The notes under the pieces: generated by a model
What the model saw: the letters and a program-made list of their open reading frames with translations, nothing else
Databases searched by the model: none
Told to the model about the DNA's origin: nothing
Origin: an uncultured Collinsella sp.
Lineage (GTDB): Bacteria; Actinomycetota; Coriobacteriia; Coriobacteriales; Coriobacteriaceae
Assembly (NCBI GenBank): GCA_902478985.1
Contig: CABSNH010000026.1
Coordinates: forward strand, 1-15,426
Direction: 5' to 3'
Length of the DNA stretch: 15,426 nt
Shown here: in pieces, positions 1-5,967 of the stretch
How the letters are laid out: every line of letters begins with the position of its first letter
Position numbering within the stretch: position 1 is the first letter of the stretch
Translations under genes and position numbers: made by a program

Positions 1-24
1 GGTCGCGCCCTTGAAGTTGAACGT

Positions 25-87
25 CAGATTGTCCAAATGCGGCCCGCGCAGCGTCGAGCCGTTACGCGGTTCGTAGAACCGCGTAAC
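25..87 (-). repeat. Dispersed repeat, copy 1, with terminal hairpin after lysS
   Basis: This segment closely matches 4664-4727. Both contain the block GCAGCGTCGAG and end (on the minus strand they begin) in a perfect hairpin. Here the hairpin is an 11-bp stem, GTTACGCGGTT at 61-71 pairing with AACCGCGTAAC at 77-87, around a 5-nt loop. The hairpin starts 3 nt after the lysS stop codon, just as the second copy abuts the dtd stop codon, so both copies have the same orientation relative to the upstream gene. No clear U-tract follows, so it may act as an mRNA 3'-end stabiliser or a REP-like element, not a classical terminator. Similarity may continue toward position 1, but the window ends. Confidence 0.75.
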
Positions 88-90
88 TAG

Positions 91-2055
91 TTAGTACATC
101 TTTGCGCCGGCGGGGATGGAGGCGTCGAGTTGGATCAGGTTGAGGCGTTCCTCGCCCTCCTCCTCGTGGACAGCGCTGATCAGCATGCCGCAGCTGGGAA
201 TACCCATCATCTTGCGCGGAGGCAGGTTGGTGATGGCGAGCAAGGTCTTGCCAACCAGGTCCTCGGGCTCGTAATAAGCGTGAATACCGGAGAGGATGGT
301 GCGGTCGGTGCCGGTGCCGTCGTCGAGCGTAAAGTTCAGCAGCTTCTTGGACTTCTTGACGGCCTCGCATGCCTTGACCTTCACAGCGCGGAAATCGCTC
401 TTGGAGAAGGTATCAAAGTCGACGAACTCCTCAAACAGCGGCTCAACGGCGATCTTGGAGTAATCGAGCGTGGGCTTAAGCGACTTAACGAATGGGCTCG
501 CGGCGTTGCCGGCCTCGGCAGCCTTGGCGGCAGCGGCACCGGACTGGAAACCCTTCTCGGGCTTCATGTGCGGGAACAGTAGCACGTCGCGGATGGAAGC
601 CTGGTTGGTAAGCAGCATGACCACGCGATCGATGCCGATGCCGATGCCGCCCGCGGGAGGCATACCGTACTCGAGGGCGCGCACGTAGTCCTCGTCATAC
701 TCCATAGCCTCATCGTCGCCGCCGGCCTTCTCGGCCATCTGGGCAGCAAAGCGCTCAGCCTGGTCGACCGGGTCGTTGAGCTCGGAGAATGCGTTGGCGT
801 ACTCGTGGCCGGCGATGACCAGCTCAAAGCGGTGCGTCAGGCGCGGGTCGTCCTCAAAACGCTTGGCAAGCGGGCTGACCTCGATGGGGTAATCGCACAC
901 GAACGTGGGGTTGACGATGGTGTCCTCGCCCAGCTCATCGTAAATCTCGGCGATGATCTTGCCAGCAGTCCACTCGGGCTTGATCTCCAGGCCCTTCTCG
1001 CGCGCGGCGGCAGCAAGCTCCTCGACCGGCGTGTCGATGGTGACCTGCTTGCCGAGCACGTCGGAGACGATGTCGGTCATGGGACGGCTGGCCCACTCAC
1101 CAGAAAGGTCGATGGTCTGGCCCTGGTACTCGATGACCTCGGGGTTGCCGATGGCCTTGTTGGCAGCCTTGATGACACCTTGGGCGAGTGCCTTCATGCC
1201 CTCGAGGTCGGAGAAGGCACGGTAGGCCTCCATCGTGGTGAACTCGGGGTTGTGGGTAAGGTCCATGCCCTCGTTACGGAAGATGCGGCCGATCTCGAAC
1301 ACGCGCTCAAAACCACCGACGATGCAGCGCTTGAGGTGCAGCTCGGTGGCAATACGCAGGTAGCACTCCTGATCGAGCGCGTTGAAGTGGGTAATGAACG
1401 GCTTGGCAGTAGCGCCGCCTTGGATGGTCTGCAGGATGGGGGTCTCGACCTCCATGTAGCCGTCGGACTCCATAAAGCGACGGAAGGTGGAGAGAATCTG
1501 CGAACGCTTACGGAAGGTCTCGCGAACGTCGTCGTTGGCGATCAGGTCGACATAGCGCTGGCGATAGCGGGTCTCCTTGTCGGAAAGACCGTGGAACTTC
1601 TCGGGCAGCGGACGAACGGCCTTGGCAAGCAGGGTCGCGCTCTTAGGGGCAACGGAAAGCTGGCCACGCTGGGTGCGCACGACCACGCCGGTCACGCCCA
1701 GGATGTCGCCCAGGTCGAGGGCCTTGAGCGTACTCCAGGCAGCCTCGTCCATGTCGTTGATGCGGCAGAACAGCTGAATCTCGGCAGTCGCATCGCGCAC
1801 GACGATGAACATGATCTTGCCCTGACCGCGCTTGGCGACCACACGGCCAGCGATCTTCACGACGTCCTCGGTGTCCTCGCCATCGGCAAGCTCGGCGTAC
1901 TTAGCCTCGATATCGGCGACGTAGTCCTCAAGCTCAGAGTGCTCGGGATAGGGGTTCTGGCCCGCCTCGAACAGGGCGGCGCGCTTGGCCAGGCGGGTGG
2001 CGCGCTCGTCGTTGAGCGTCGATGCCTGATCGGCGGCGTTCTGGTTCTCTGCCAT
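91..2055 (-). CDS. lysS: Lysyl-tRNA synthetase, class II, with C-terminal tRNA-binding domain
   Basis: Charges tRNA-Lys with lysine in the cytoplasm. The 654-residue product has the N-terminal anticodon-binding OB fold (about 60-150). The class II catalytic core follows: motif 2 lies near 251-275 (FEIGRIFRNEG, then THNPEFT), and motif 3 at 470-478 (GIGIGIDRV) is followed by the typical LysRS ending LLFPHMKP (492-499). Bacterial LysRS usually stops about there. This protein instead continues through an Ala-rich linker (506-520) into a second OB-fold tRNA-binding domain (about 545-654), recognisable by FRAVKVKACE, LPPRKMMGI and SCGMLIS, as in the C-terminus of MetRS. The ATG at 2055 has an AGGAG ribosome site. 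A terminator-like hairpin lies just upstream, after greA, so expression may depend on read-through. The function is secure; the role of the extra domain is inferred. Confidence 0.97.
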   Translation of the reverse strand: MAENQNAADQASTLNDERATRLAKRAALFEAGQNPYPEHSELEDYVADIEAKYAELADGEDTEDVVKIAGRVVAKRGQGKIMFIVVRDATAEIQLFCRINDMDEAAWSTLKALDLGDILGVTGVVVRTQRGQLSVAPKSATLLAKAVRPLPEKFHGLSDKETRYRQRYVDLIANDDVRETFRKRSQILSTFRRFMESDGYMEVETPILQTIQGGATAKPFITHFNALDQECYLRIATELHLKRCIVGGFERVFEIGRIFRNEGMDLTHNPEFTTMEAYRAFSDLEGMKALAQGVIKAANKAIGNPEVIEYQGQTIDLSGEWASRPMTDIVSDVLGKQVTIDTPVEELAAAAREKGLEIKPEWTAGKIIAEIYDELGEDTIVNPTFVCDYPIEVSPLAKRFEDDPRLTHRFELVIAGHEYANAFSELNDPVDQAERFAAQMAEKAGGDDEAMEYDEDYVRALEYGMPPAGGIGIGIDRVVMLLTNQASIRDVLLFPHMKPEKGFQSGAAAAKAAEAGNAASPFVKSLKPTLDYSKIAVEPLFEEFVDFDTFSKSDFRAVKVKACEAVKKSKKLLNFTLDDGTGTDRTILSGIHAYYEPEDLVGKTLLAITNLPPRKMMGIPSCGMLISAVHEEEGEERLNLIQLDASIPAGAKMY

Positions 2056-2071
2056 AAGTTAGCTCCTCAAA

Positions 2072-2106
2072 CTAAAACGCTCCCCAGGATTCGGTCCCAG
2101 GGAGCG
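2072..2106 (-). terminator. Intrinsic terminator or attenuator between greA and lysS
   Basis: On the minus strand, CGCTCCC (2100-2106) pairs with GGGAGCG (2079-2085), and TTTT follows at once. It lies after the greA stop codon and ends only about 10 nt before the lysS ribosome-binding site, leaving no room for a promoter in between. An upstream arm, CGGTCCC (2124-2130), can pair with GGGACCG in the hairpin loop (2092-2098), giving a competing fold. Confidence 0.7.
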
Positions 2107-2134
2107 AAAACATACCTTTACGCGGGACCGTGGT

Positions 2135-2605
2135 CTAGCGTGCGATCTTGGCGATGGTGTAGACGCGAGTCTTGCCGGAAGGCGTAACGACCTCGACGGA
2201 ATCACCCTCGCCGTGACCGATGATGGCGTGACCGACCGGAGACTCGTTGGAGATCTTGTGCTCGAGCGAGTTGGTCTCGGTGGTACCGACGAGCGTGACT
2301 TCCATGACCTCGCCGTTGGGATCAATCAGCGAAACGGTGGAACCGATGGAGACGGTCAGATCGCCCGTGGTGGCAGCAACCTGAGCGTTGGCAAGAATGG
2401 CCTGGATCTCGGCGATACGAGCAGCATTCTGGGCCTGCTTGTCCTTGGCGGCATCGTACTCGGAGTTCTCCGAAAGGTCGCCGAACGCGCGGGCTTCCTT
2501 GATGTCCTCGACGATCTCCTTGGCGTAATCGCCCTCACGCCAGGCGAGCTCCTCGACGAGCTTCTGGCGGCCCTCAGCGGTCAGTACGATCTGGCTTGCG
2601 TCCAT
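2135..2605 (-). CDS. greA: Transcription elongation factor GreA
   Basis: Rescues backtracked RNA polymerase by stimulating cleavage of the nascent RNA 3' end. The 156-residue product has the family's usual length. It has an N-terminal coiled-coil hairpin (about 1-75) with the signature GDLSENSEY at 42-50; the tip acidic residues D43 and E46 are the ones expected to reach the polymerase active site. A C-terminal FKBP-like domain follows (about 80-156; SPVGHAIIG and VYTIAKI). The ATG at 2605 is chosen because GGGGAG lies 8 nt upstream and the protein then begins as GreA proteins do; an in-frame ATG 30 nt further upstream lacks this support. The gene is flanked by the tatA terminator upstream and a terminator-like hairpin downstream, so it is probably its own transcription unit. 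Confidence 0.96.
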   Translation of the reverse strand: MDASQIVLTAEGRQKLVEELAWREGDYAKEIVEDIKEARAFGDLSENSEYDAAKDKQAQNAARIAEIQAILANAQVAATTGDLTVSIGSTVSLIDPNGEVMEVTLVGTTETNSLEHKISNESPVGHAIIGHGEGDSVEVVTPSGKTRVYTIAKIAR

Positions 2606-2640
2606 ACGGATATCTCCCCAACTCTGATCAAACAATCAAC

Positions 2641-2646
2641 TGTCAA
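2641..2646 (-). promoter_or_regulatory. Possible -35 element for greA
   Basis: A perfect TTGACA occurs on the minus strand between the tatA terminator and the greA start. No convincing -10 hexamer is visible at 16-18 nt spacing, so this is only suggestive. A greA promoter must lie near here if the upstream terminator is efficient. Confidence 0.25.
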
Positions 2647-2653
2647 CAAAACG

Positions 2654-2686
2654 AAAAAGACCGGCTAGCCTGCGGGCAAGCCGGTC
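2654..2686 (-). terminator. Intrinsic terminator of tatA
   Basis: On the minus strand, GACCGGCT (2679-2686) pairs with AGCCGGTC (2659-2666) around a 12-nt loop, and TTTTT follows. It lies 25 nt after the tatA stop codon. Confidence 0.88.
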
Positions 2687-2711
2687 AGGTGCTCACCCCA
2701 AAGGGATGGGA

Positions 2712-2987
2712 CTACTCTGCGTCCGCGTCGCTGTCCTCTGCCTGCTTCTTCTTGGCAGCAGCGAGCTTGGCCTCGAGCTCAGCGATCTCCTTGTCCTCCT
2801 CGGACTGCTCGACCACGACCTCCTCGGCCTGCTTGGTCTCGGCCTTATCGTCGCCCTCCATACCCTCGCGGATATTCTTGACGGTAGAGCCGAGAGACTT
2901 GCCGAGCTTCGGCAGGTTCTTGGGCCCGAAGATAATCAGGACAACGACGAGAATAATGATGAGCTCAGGAGCCCTCAGTCCAAACAT
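2712..2987 (-). CDS. tatA: Sec-independent protein translocase subunit TatA
   Basis: Forms the membrane pore component of the twin-arginine pathway, which exports folded proteins. The 91-residue product has one N-terminal transmembrane helix (about 7-20, ELIIILVVVLIIF), the hallmark hinge FGPKNLPKLGK (20-30), an amphipathic helix (about 24-43), and a charged, Lys/Glu-rich cytoplasmic tail with coiled-coil character (50-91). The short length and FG motif fit TatA better than TatB, though single-TatA systems are often bifunctional. No tatC is in the window. The ATG at 2987 has GGAGG 5 nt upstream; longer readings of this frame would run into the terminator and tRNA-Pro and are discounted. The gene has its own promoter and terminator. 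Confidence 0.93.
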   Translation of the reverse strand: MFGLRAPELIIILVVVLIIFGPKNLPKLGKSLGSTVKNIREGMEGDDKAETKQAEEVVVEQSEEDKEIAELEAKLAAAKKKQAEDSDADAE

Positions 2988-3023
2988 GTAGACCTCCACA
3001 ATACAGCGAGACAAGCTCGAATG

Positions 3024-3052
3024 AGTATACCGCGGGTATCGCGGTATCACAA
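3024..3052 (-). promoter_or_regulatory. tatA promoter with embedded inverted repeat
   Basis: On the minus strand, TTGTGA (3047-3052) and TATACT (3024-3029) are separated by exactly 17 nt, upstream of tatA and after the tRNA-Pro terminator. A perfect 8-bp inverted repeat, ATACCGCG (3027-3034) and CGCGGTAT (3040-3047), fills the spacer and overlaps both hexamers. That is the position of a repressor operator, although no regulator is identifiable. Confidence 0.6.
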
Positions 3053-3060
3053 CACTAGCT

Positions 3061-3088
3061 AAAAAAAGGGACCGCAAGAAGCGGTCCC
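3061..3088 (-). terminator. Intrinsic terminator of tRNA-Pro
   Basis: GGGACCGC (3068-3075) and GCGGTCCC (3081-3088) form an 8-bp stem with a 5-nt loop. On the minus strand this is followed by seven T residues, 12 nt after the tRNA 3' end. Confidence 0.93.
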
Positions 3089-3099
3089 TCCTCATGCTC

Positions 3100-3176
3100 T
3101 GGTCGGGTTGACTGGATTTGAACCAGCGACCCCTGCGTCCCGAACGCAGTGCTCTACCAAACTGAGCCACAACCCG
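3100..3176 (-). tRNA. tRNA-Pro (anticodon CGG)
   Basis: The 77-nt sequence folds as a full cloverleaf. The acceptor stem is CGGGTTG with CAACCCG, and the 3' CCA is genome-encoded. The D arm is present. The anticodon stem is CTGCG/CGCAG with loop TTCGGGA (anticodon CGG, reading CCG proline codons). The T arm contains GGTTCAAATCC. It is transcribed alone, between its own -10-like element and a strong terminator. Confidence 0.96.
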
Positions 3177-3184
3177 TTAGCTCG

Positions 3185-3190
3185 ACTATA
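3185..3190 (-). promoter_or_regulatory. -10 element for tRNA-Pro
   Basis: TATAGT on the minus strand is centred about 11 nt before the mature tRNA 5' end, as expected for a tRNA promoter. The -35 region is poor, so this is a moderate call. Confidence 0.4.
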
Positions 3191-3225
3191 GTAACAAAGA
3201 TTTTCGCCGCGTGCTAGAGAAATTT

Positions 3226-4122
3226 TTATTTCTTTGGCGCGTCGATTTGAACCGTGTTGGGAATAAGCTCAGTCGCGCAGGCCCACCAGCCATTTTGCCG
3301 GGCAGCATCGGCAAGCCTTTCGGCCGTGGCGGCGGTGTCGCAAATGGCAAACGAGCAGGCACCCGATCCGCACACATCTACAGCAACGGTTCCGTCCTGT
3401 TTACGCAGCCAGTCGAGGACCGTTTGAATCTGCGACTCCATCTGTGCGGAAATGACACCCAGATTGTTATGGATGAGTGCATATGCCGTCTCGGCATCAC
3501 CAGCACGCAAGGCAGAAGCTATCGCGCCGGGCTTGTCCGCAGGCACCGGGGCCTCGTCAAAACGTCGATAGGCTTCAATTGTCGAAACGCTTGCCTCGCG
3601 CGGCTTGACCAGCACGACGGGCGTCGCGGGCAGCGCGGGGTACTCAGTTGCCAGCACGTCTCCCCCACCTACGTAAAACGCAGGGCTCGCGTGCAAAAAG
3701 AACGGGACGTCGGCACCAATGCCCCGCGCAATGTCATCGAACGCTGGGTCGGTGCGATCAATGCCCCAGAGCTCCGCCAAGGCGACAATGACCGCGGCCG
3801 CATCCGTCGAGGGGCCGCCCAAGCCGGCGCACAATGGAATGCGTTTCTCAATCGTCACGCAGATGTTTGCCTCGCGACCATAATGCTCGGCCATAGCAAC
3901 CGCAGCCCGATACGCCGTATTCTTTTGCATGGGAAAATCTGATGCTGGAACCGTCTGGACGGTCAGCGCCTGCGCCGGCGTGACCGTCACGGTATCGGAA
4001 AGACCGACGGCCGCCATCAGGGAATCGACCCTGTGGTAGCCGCGGTCATCGCGCTCGGTATGAACCCCCAGGTAGAGGTTAATCTTTGCCGGCGCGGTAA
4101 GGATGAGGGACCGATCGGTCAC
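3226..4122 (-). CDS. ispE: 4-diphosphocytidyl-2-C-methyl-D-erythritol kinase (IspE)
   Basis: Phosphorylates the 2-hydroxyl of CDP-methylerythritol with ATP in the non-mevalonate isoprenoid pathway. The 298-residue product is a GHMP kinase. The N-terminal PAKINLYLGV (11-20) carries Lys13. The glycine-rich ATP loop is PLCAGLGGPSTDAA (96-109), in which GGP-ST replaces the more common GGGSS. GADVPFF (136-142) carries the putative catalytic Asp138. A C-terminal GSG motif is present (CGSGACSFA, 251-259). The start is GTG at 4122, 2 nt after the veg stop codon, with GAGGAG 8 nt upstream inside the end of veg, which implies translational coupling. The veg-ispE pairing is conserved in Bacillus and related bacteria, supporting both calls. 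Confidence 0.95.
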   Translation of the reverse strand: MTDRSLILTAPAKINLYLGVHTERDDRGYHRVDSLMAAVGLSDTVTVTPAQALTVQTVPASDFPMQKNTAYRAAVAMAEHYGREANICVTIEKRIPLCAGLGGPSTDAAAVIVALAELWGIDRTDPAFDDIARGIGADVPFFLHASPAFYVGGGDVLATEYPALPATPVVLVKPREASVSTIEAYRRFDEAPVPADKPGAIASALRAGDAETAYALIHNNLGVISAQMESQIQTVLDWLRKQDGTVAVDVCGSGACSFAICDTAATAERLADAARQNGWWACATELIPNTVQIDAPKK

Positions 4123-4124
4123 CG

Positions 4125-4421
4125 TTAGTGCTCCTCGAGCTGGTTGCCGAGCGGGGTAAAGATATGCTCGCCGCTCTCGGGGTCGAACAGTTCGACCTGG
4201 CCGGTAAGGACATCGATATACTGGTAGGACTGACGCGATTTGCGGCCGCGACGCTCGTCAACCTCAACGATAAAGACGGCGGGGTGGACGCTCTTGATGG
4301 TGCCCATGCGCTCGATGACGCGGGTACGGCCCATGTTGGCCTTAACCTTGACGCGATCGCCCACCATATCGGTCAGCTTCTCGTGGATGTCGTCGACGTG
4401 ATTGACTTCCATCTCTTCCAT
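4125..4421 (-). CDS. veg: Veg family protein (DUF1021)
   Basis: The 98-residue product resembles the small Veg protein of Firmicutes. Shared features are an N-terminal helix with IHEKLTDMVGDRVKVKANMGR (no more than a short Lys/Arg-rich start), then ERMGTIKSVHPAVFIVEVD and a YQYIDVLTGQVEL segment matching the SH3-like fold of the family. In Bacillus subtilis Veg is linked to biofilm matrix expression; its molecular role is not settled, and nothing here shows it. The ATG at 4421 is chosen for GGAGG 8 nt upstream; a second in-frame ATG 9 nt later is possible. It is transcribed just before ispE, almost overlapping it, from a promoter near 4489-4518. The C-terminal acidic extension (about 80-98) is longer than in Bacillus Veg. 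Confidence 0.88.
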   Translation of the reverse strand: MEEMEVNHVDDIHEKLTDMVGDRVKVKANMGRTRVIERMGTIKSVHPAVFIVEVDERRGRKSRQSYQYIDVLTGQVELFDPESGEHIFTPLGNQLEEH

Positions 4422-4448
4422 GAATAGGGCCTCCAGAGGGTGCAATTC

Positions 4449-4467
4449 AAAAAGGGGATAATACCCC
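4449..4467 (-). other. Small hairpin plus T-tract in the veg leader
   Basis: On the minus strand, GGGG (4464-4467), loop TATTAT, CCCC (4454-4457), then TTTTT. The stem is short, so it would be a weak terminator or attenuator within the roughly 60-nt veg 5' leader. Confidence 0.35.
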
Positions 4468-4488
4468 TAAGATAGACAAAACTCTAAT

Positions 4489-4518
4489 ACTATAGCACCC
4501 TGTTGCAGCCATACGCAA
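4489..4518 (-). promoter_or_regulatory. Promoter of veg-ispE
   Basis: On the minus strand, TTGCGT (4513-4518) lies 18 nt from TATAGT (4489-4494). The latter is preceded by TGC, giving an extended -10. The predicted start near 4482 leaves a leader of about 60 nt before veg. Confidence 0.55.
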
Positions 4519-4544
4519 GCAGCTAAAAAAGCCCGATCTCAAAT

Positions 4545-4727
4545 ACGTACCAGACGACAACCTCACATGACCAGTTCACGTCAGCGAACGACCACCATTC
4601 GAGCCAAGGTGTCGCGAAAGAGGAGCGACGCGTACTTTGGTACGCGAGCGACGGCTTGAGCGACAGATTGGCCGAATGGTGGCCGTGCAGCGTCGAGTAG
4701 TTACGCGGTTTGGTAAAACCGCGTAAC
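4545..4727 (-). repeat. Structured dispersed repeat, copy 2, after dtd
   Basis: This fills most of the 306-nt gap between dtd and veg. The core (4664-4727) matches 25-87 with roughly eight mismatches plus loop changes. It starts immediately after the dtd stop codon with a 12-bp hairpin (4700-4711 pairing with 4716-4727, 4-nt loop). Further inside, CCACCATTCG (4592-4601) pairs with CGAATGGTGG (4673-4682). This encloses a 7-bp hairpin, CGCGTAC (4629-4635) with GTACGCG (4640-4646), and a GTCGC/GCGAC pair (4611-4615, 4648-4652). The whole could fold as one nested RNA. The outer boundary at 4545 is estimated. An open frame (4523-4783, minus) crosses the element but overlaps the end of dtd and is not called as a gene. 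Confidence 0.65.
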
Positions 4728-5174
4728 CTAAAGGTTGTCTGTGTCCAGAACAATGGTGAACGGACCGTCGTTGACCAGGTCAACCTTCATATCGGCGCCA
4801 AAGATACCGTGCGCCACATGCTCAACGTCCTGAGCGACGAGTGTCAGAAAGTACTCGTAAAGTTCGTTAGCGACATCGGGCGCGCCGGCGTCCGTAAACG
4901 ACGGACGGCGGCCGTGGCGGCAGTCGGCAAACAGCGTGAACTGCGACACCACGAGCACCTCGCCGTCGACATCCGCCAGCGCCAAGTTGGTCTTGCCGTT
5001 CTCGTCCTCGTTGATACGCAGCCCGCGGAGCTTGCTCCACAGCTTGTCGGCTTCGGCGCGTGTGTCGCCGTGGCCCACGCCCAGCAGCACCAGGTAGCCG
5101 CGTCCAATACGGCCCACGCACTCGCCGTCGACCGTCACGCCGGCGTTGAGCACGCGCTGCACCACCGCACGCAC
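4728..5174 (-). CDS. dtd: D-aminoacyl-tRNA deacylase
   Basis: Hydrolyses D-aminoacyl-tRNA (and mischarged glycyl-tRNA) to keep D-amino acids out of proteins. The 148-residue product has the family's normal length and both active-site motifs: SQFTLFA (77-83) and the Gly-Pro motif NDGPFT (135-140), where Phe replaces the usual Val. It starts MRAVVQRV, as DTD proteins do. The start codon is GTG at 5174 with GAGGAG 6 nt upstream, located within the last codons of rdgB; the two genes are 3 nt apart and presumably co-translated. The stop codon abuts the hairpin of the repeat element. Confidence 0.96.
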   Translation of the reverse strand: MRAVVQRVLNAGVTVDGECVGRIGRGYLVLLGVGHGDTRAEADKLWSKLRGLRINEDENGKTNLALADVDGEVLVVSQFTLFADCRHGRRPSFTDAGAPDVANELYEYFLTLVAQDVEHVAHGIFGADMKVDLVNDGPFTIVLDTDNL

Positions 5175-5177
5175 GGT

Positions 5178-5819
5178 CTACTCCTCGCCCGTCAGCTTGG
5201 CGGACAGATGCTCGAGCGCATGGAAACGATGGCTGATGGCGTTCTTCTCGTCCGCCGTGAGCTCGGCCATGGTCTTGCCCGGCGTATCGACCGGCAGGAA
5301 CAGCGGGTCGTAGCCAAAGCCGTGATCGCCGCGGCCCTCGTGTGCGATAACGCCCTCGCAGGCGCCCTCGCCATAGGTGACCAGGCCGTCCGTATCGATA
5401 AGCGCGACGACGCTCATAAAGCGCGCGGTGCGGTCCTCGTCTGCCACGCCTTCCAGGTTAACGAGAAGCTTGGCGTTGTTGGCGGCATCGTCGCCATGCA
5501 CGCCCGCATAGCGCGCGCTATACACGCCCGGCTCGCCGTCCAGCGCGTCGACGACCAAGCCAGAATCGTCGGCGATGGCCATAAGGCCCGTCTCCTCAAC
5601 GGCAGCCTGCGCCTTGATGATGGCGTTCTCCAAAAACGTCGTGCCGTTTTCCTCGGGGTCCTCAAAATCGCCCAGCTGGCCGAGCGCCACAAAGCGCACC
5701 TCGGGCATGACCTTGCCCAAAATGGCCTCGATCTCGGTGAGCTTATGGGCGTTGCCGGTTGCCACGACGATGGTCGCCGCCGGGTCGAGGGTGTCGATGT
5801 CAATCTTCTCAAGTGCCAT
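5178..5819 (-). CDS. rdgB: dITP/XTP pyrophosphatase, RdgB/HAM1 family
   Basis: Removes non-canonical purine triphosphates (ITP, dITP, XTP) to their monophosphates before they enter nucleic acids. The 213-residue product has the family motifs in order: ATGNAHKLTEI (20-30), NGTTFLENA (58-66), the metal-binding ADDSGL (83-88), GEPGVYSARYAG (95-106), FGYDPLF (168-174) and the C-terminal SHR (196-198). The ATG at 5819 has an excellent AAAGGAGG site 6 nt upstream. The first 13 residues form a short N-terminal extension compared with many homologues. It sits between rph and dtd; rph-rdgB adjacency downstream of murI is also seen in other actinobacteria. Confidence 0.97.
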   Translation of the reverse strand: MALEKIDIDTLDPAATIVVATGNAHKLTEIEAILGKVMPEVRFVALGQLGDFEDPEENGTTFLENAIIKAQAAVEETGLMAIADDSGLVVDALDGEPGVYSARYAGVHGDDAANNAKLLVNLEGVADEDRTARFMSVVALIDTDGLVTYGEGACEGVIAHEGRGDHGFGYDPLFLPVDTPGKTMAELTADEKNAISHRFHALEHLSAKLTGEE

Positions 5820-5926
5820 AGCTGGCCTCCTTTGTCTCTATAGCAATGCCGAGTTGAGGACGACGAGGACTTCGGCCTCTCTCCCGTCTCAATCAACGGC
5901 AGTCTTATACTTCGACGTTTTCCCAG

Positions 5927-5967
5927 ATAAAACCTGCCAAAATAAACCTGTCCCTTTTTGGCAGGTT
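5927..5967 (-). terminator. Terminator-like hairpin overlapping the rph stop codon
   Basis: TTGGCAGGTT (5958-5967) pairs with AACCTGCCAA (5931-5940) around a 17-nt loop, followed on the minus strand by TTTTATC. The stem includes two bases of the rph stop codon. A second AACCTG (5945-5950) in the loop could pair with the same CAGGTT, giving an alternative shorter hairpin. It would reduce transcription from rph into rdgB. The rest of the 146-nt gap (to 5820) shows no confident promoter. Confidence 0.6.

Noticed and set aside
2072..2137. T-box riboswitch for lysS
   Set aside because: GGTCCCGCG followed by a terminator faintly recalls a T-box, but the 79-nt gap after greA cannot hold stem I and the specifier loop, and the conserved 14-nt T-box sequence is not matched.
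805..2187. Long plus-strand open frame antisense to lysS
   Set aside because: The minus strand encodes a full, motif-complete LysRS. The plus frame is a GC-rich mirror frame with no domain signature. The same applies to 7831-9942, opposite murE and the HAD gene, and to 14267-15340, opposite argB.
4523..4783. 86-codon minus-strand open frame crossing the repeat element
   Set aside because: It starts inside the end of dtd, has no supported ribosome site, and consists mainly of the dispersed repeat. Its protein shows no recognisable domain.
5837..5842. TATAGA as a -10 element for rdgB
   Set aside because: It would start transcription inside the rdgB ribosome-binding site, and no -35 element is visible.
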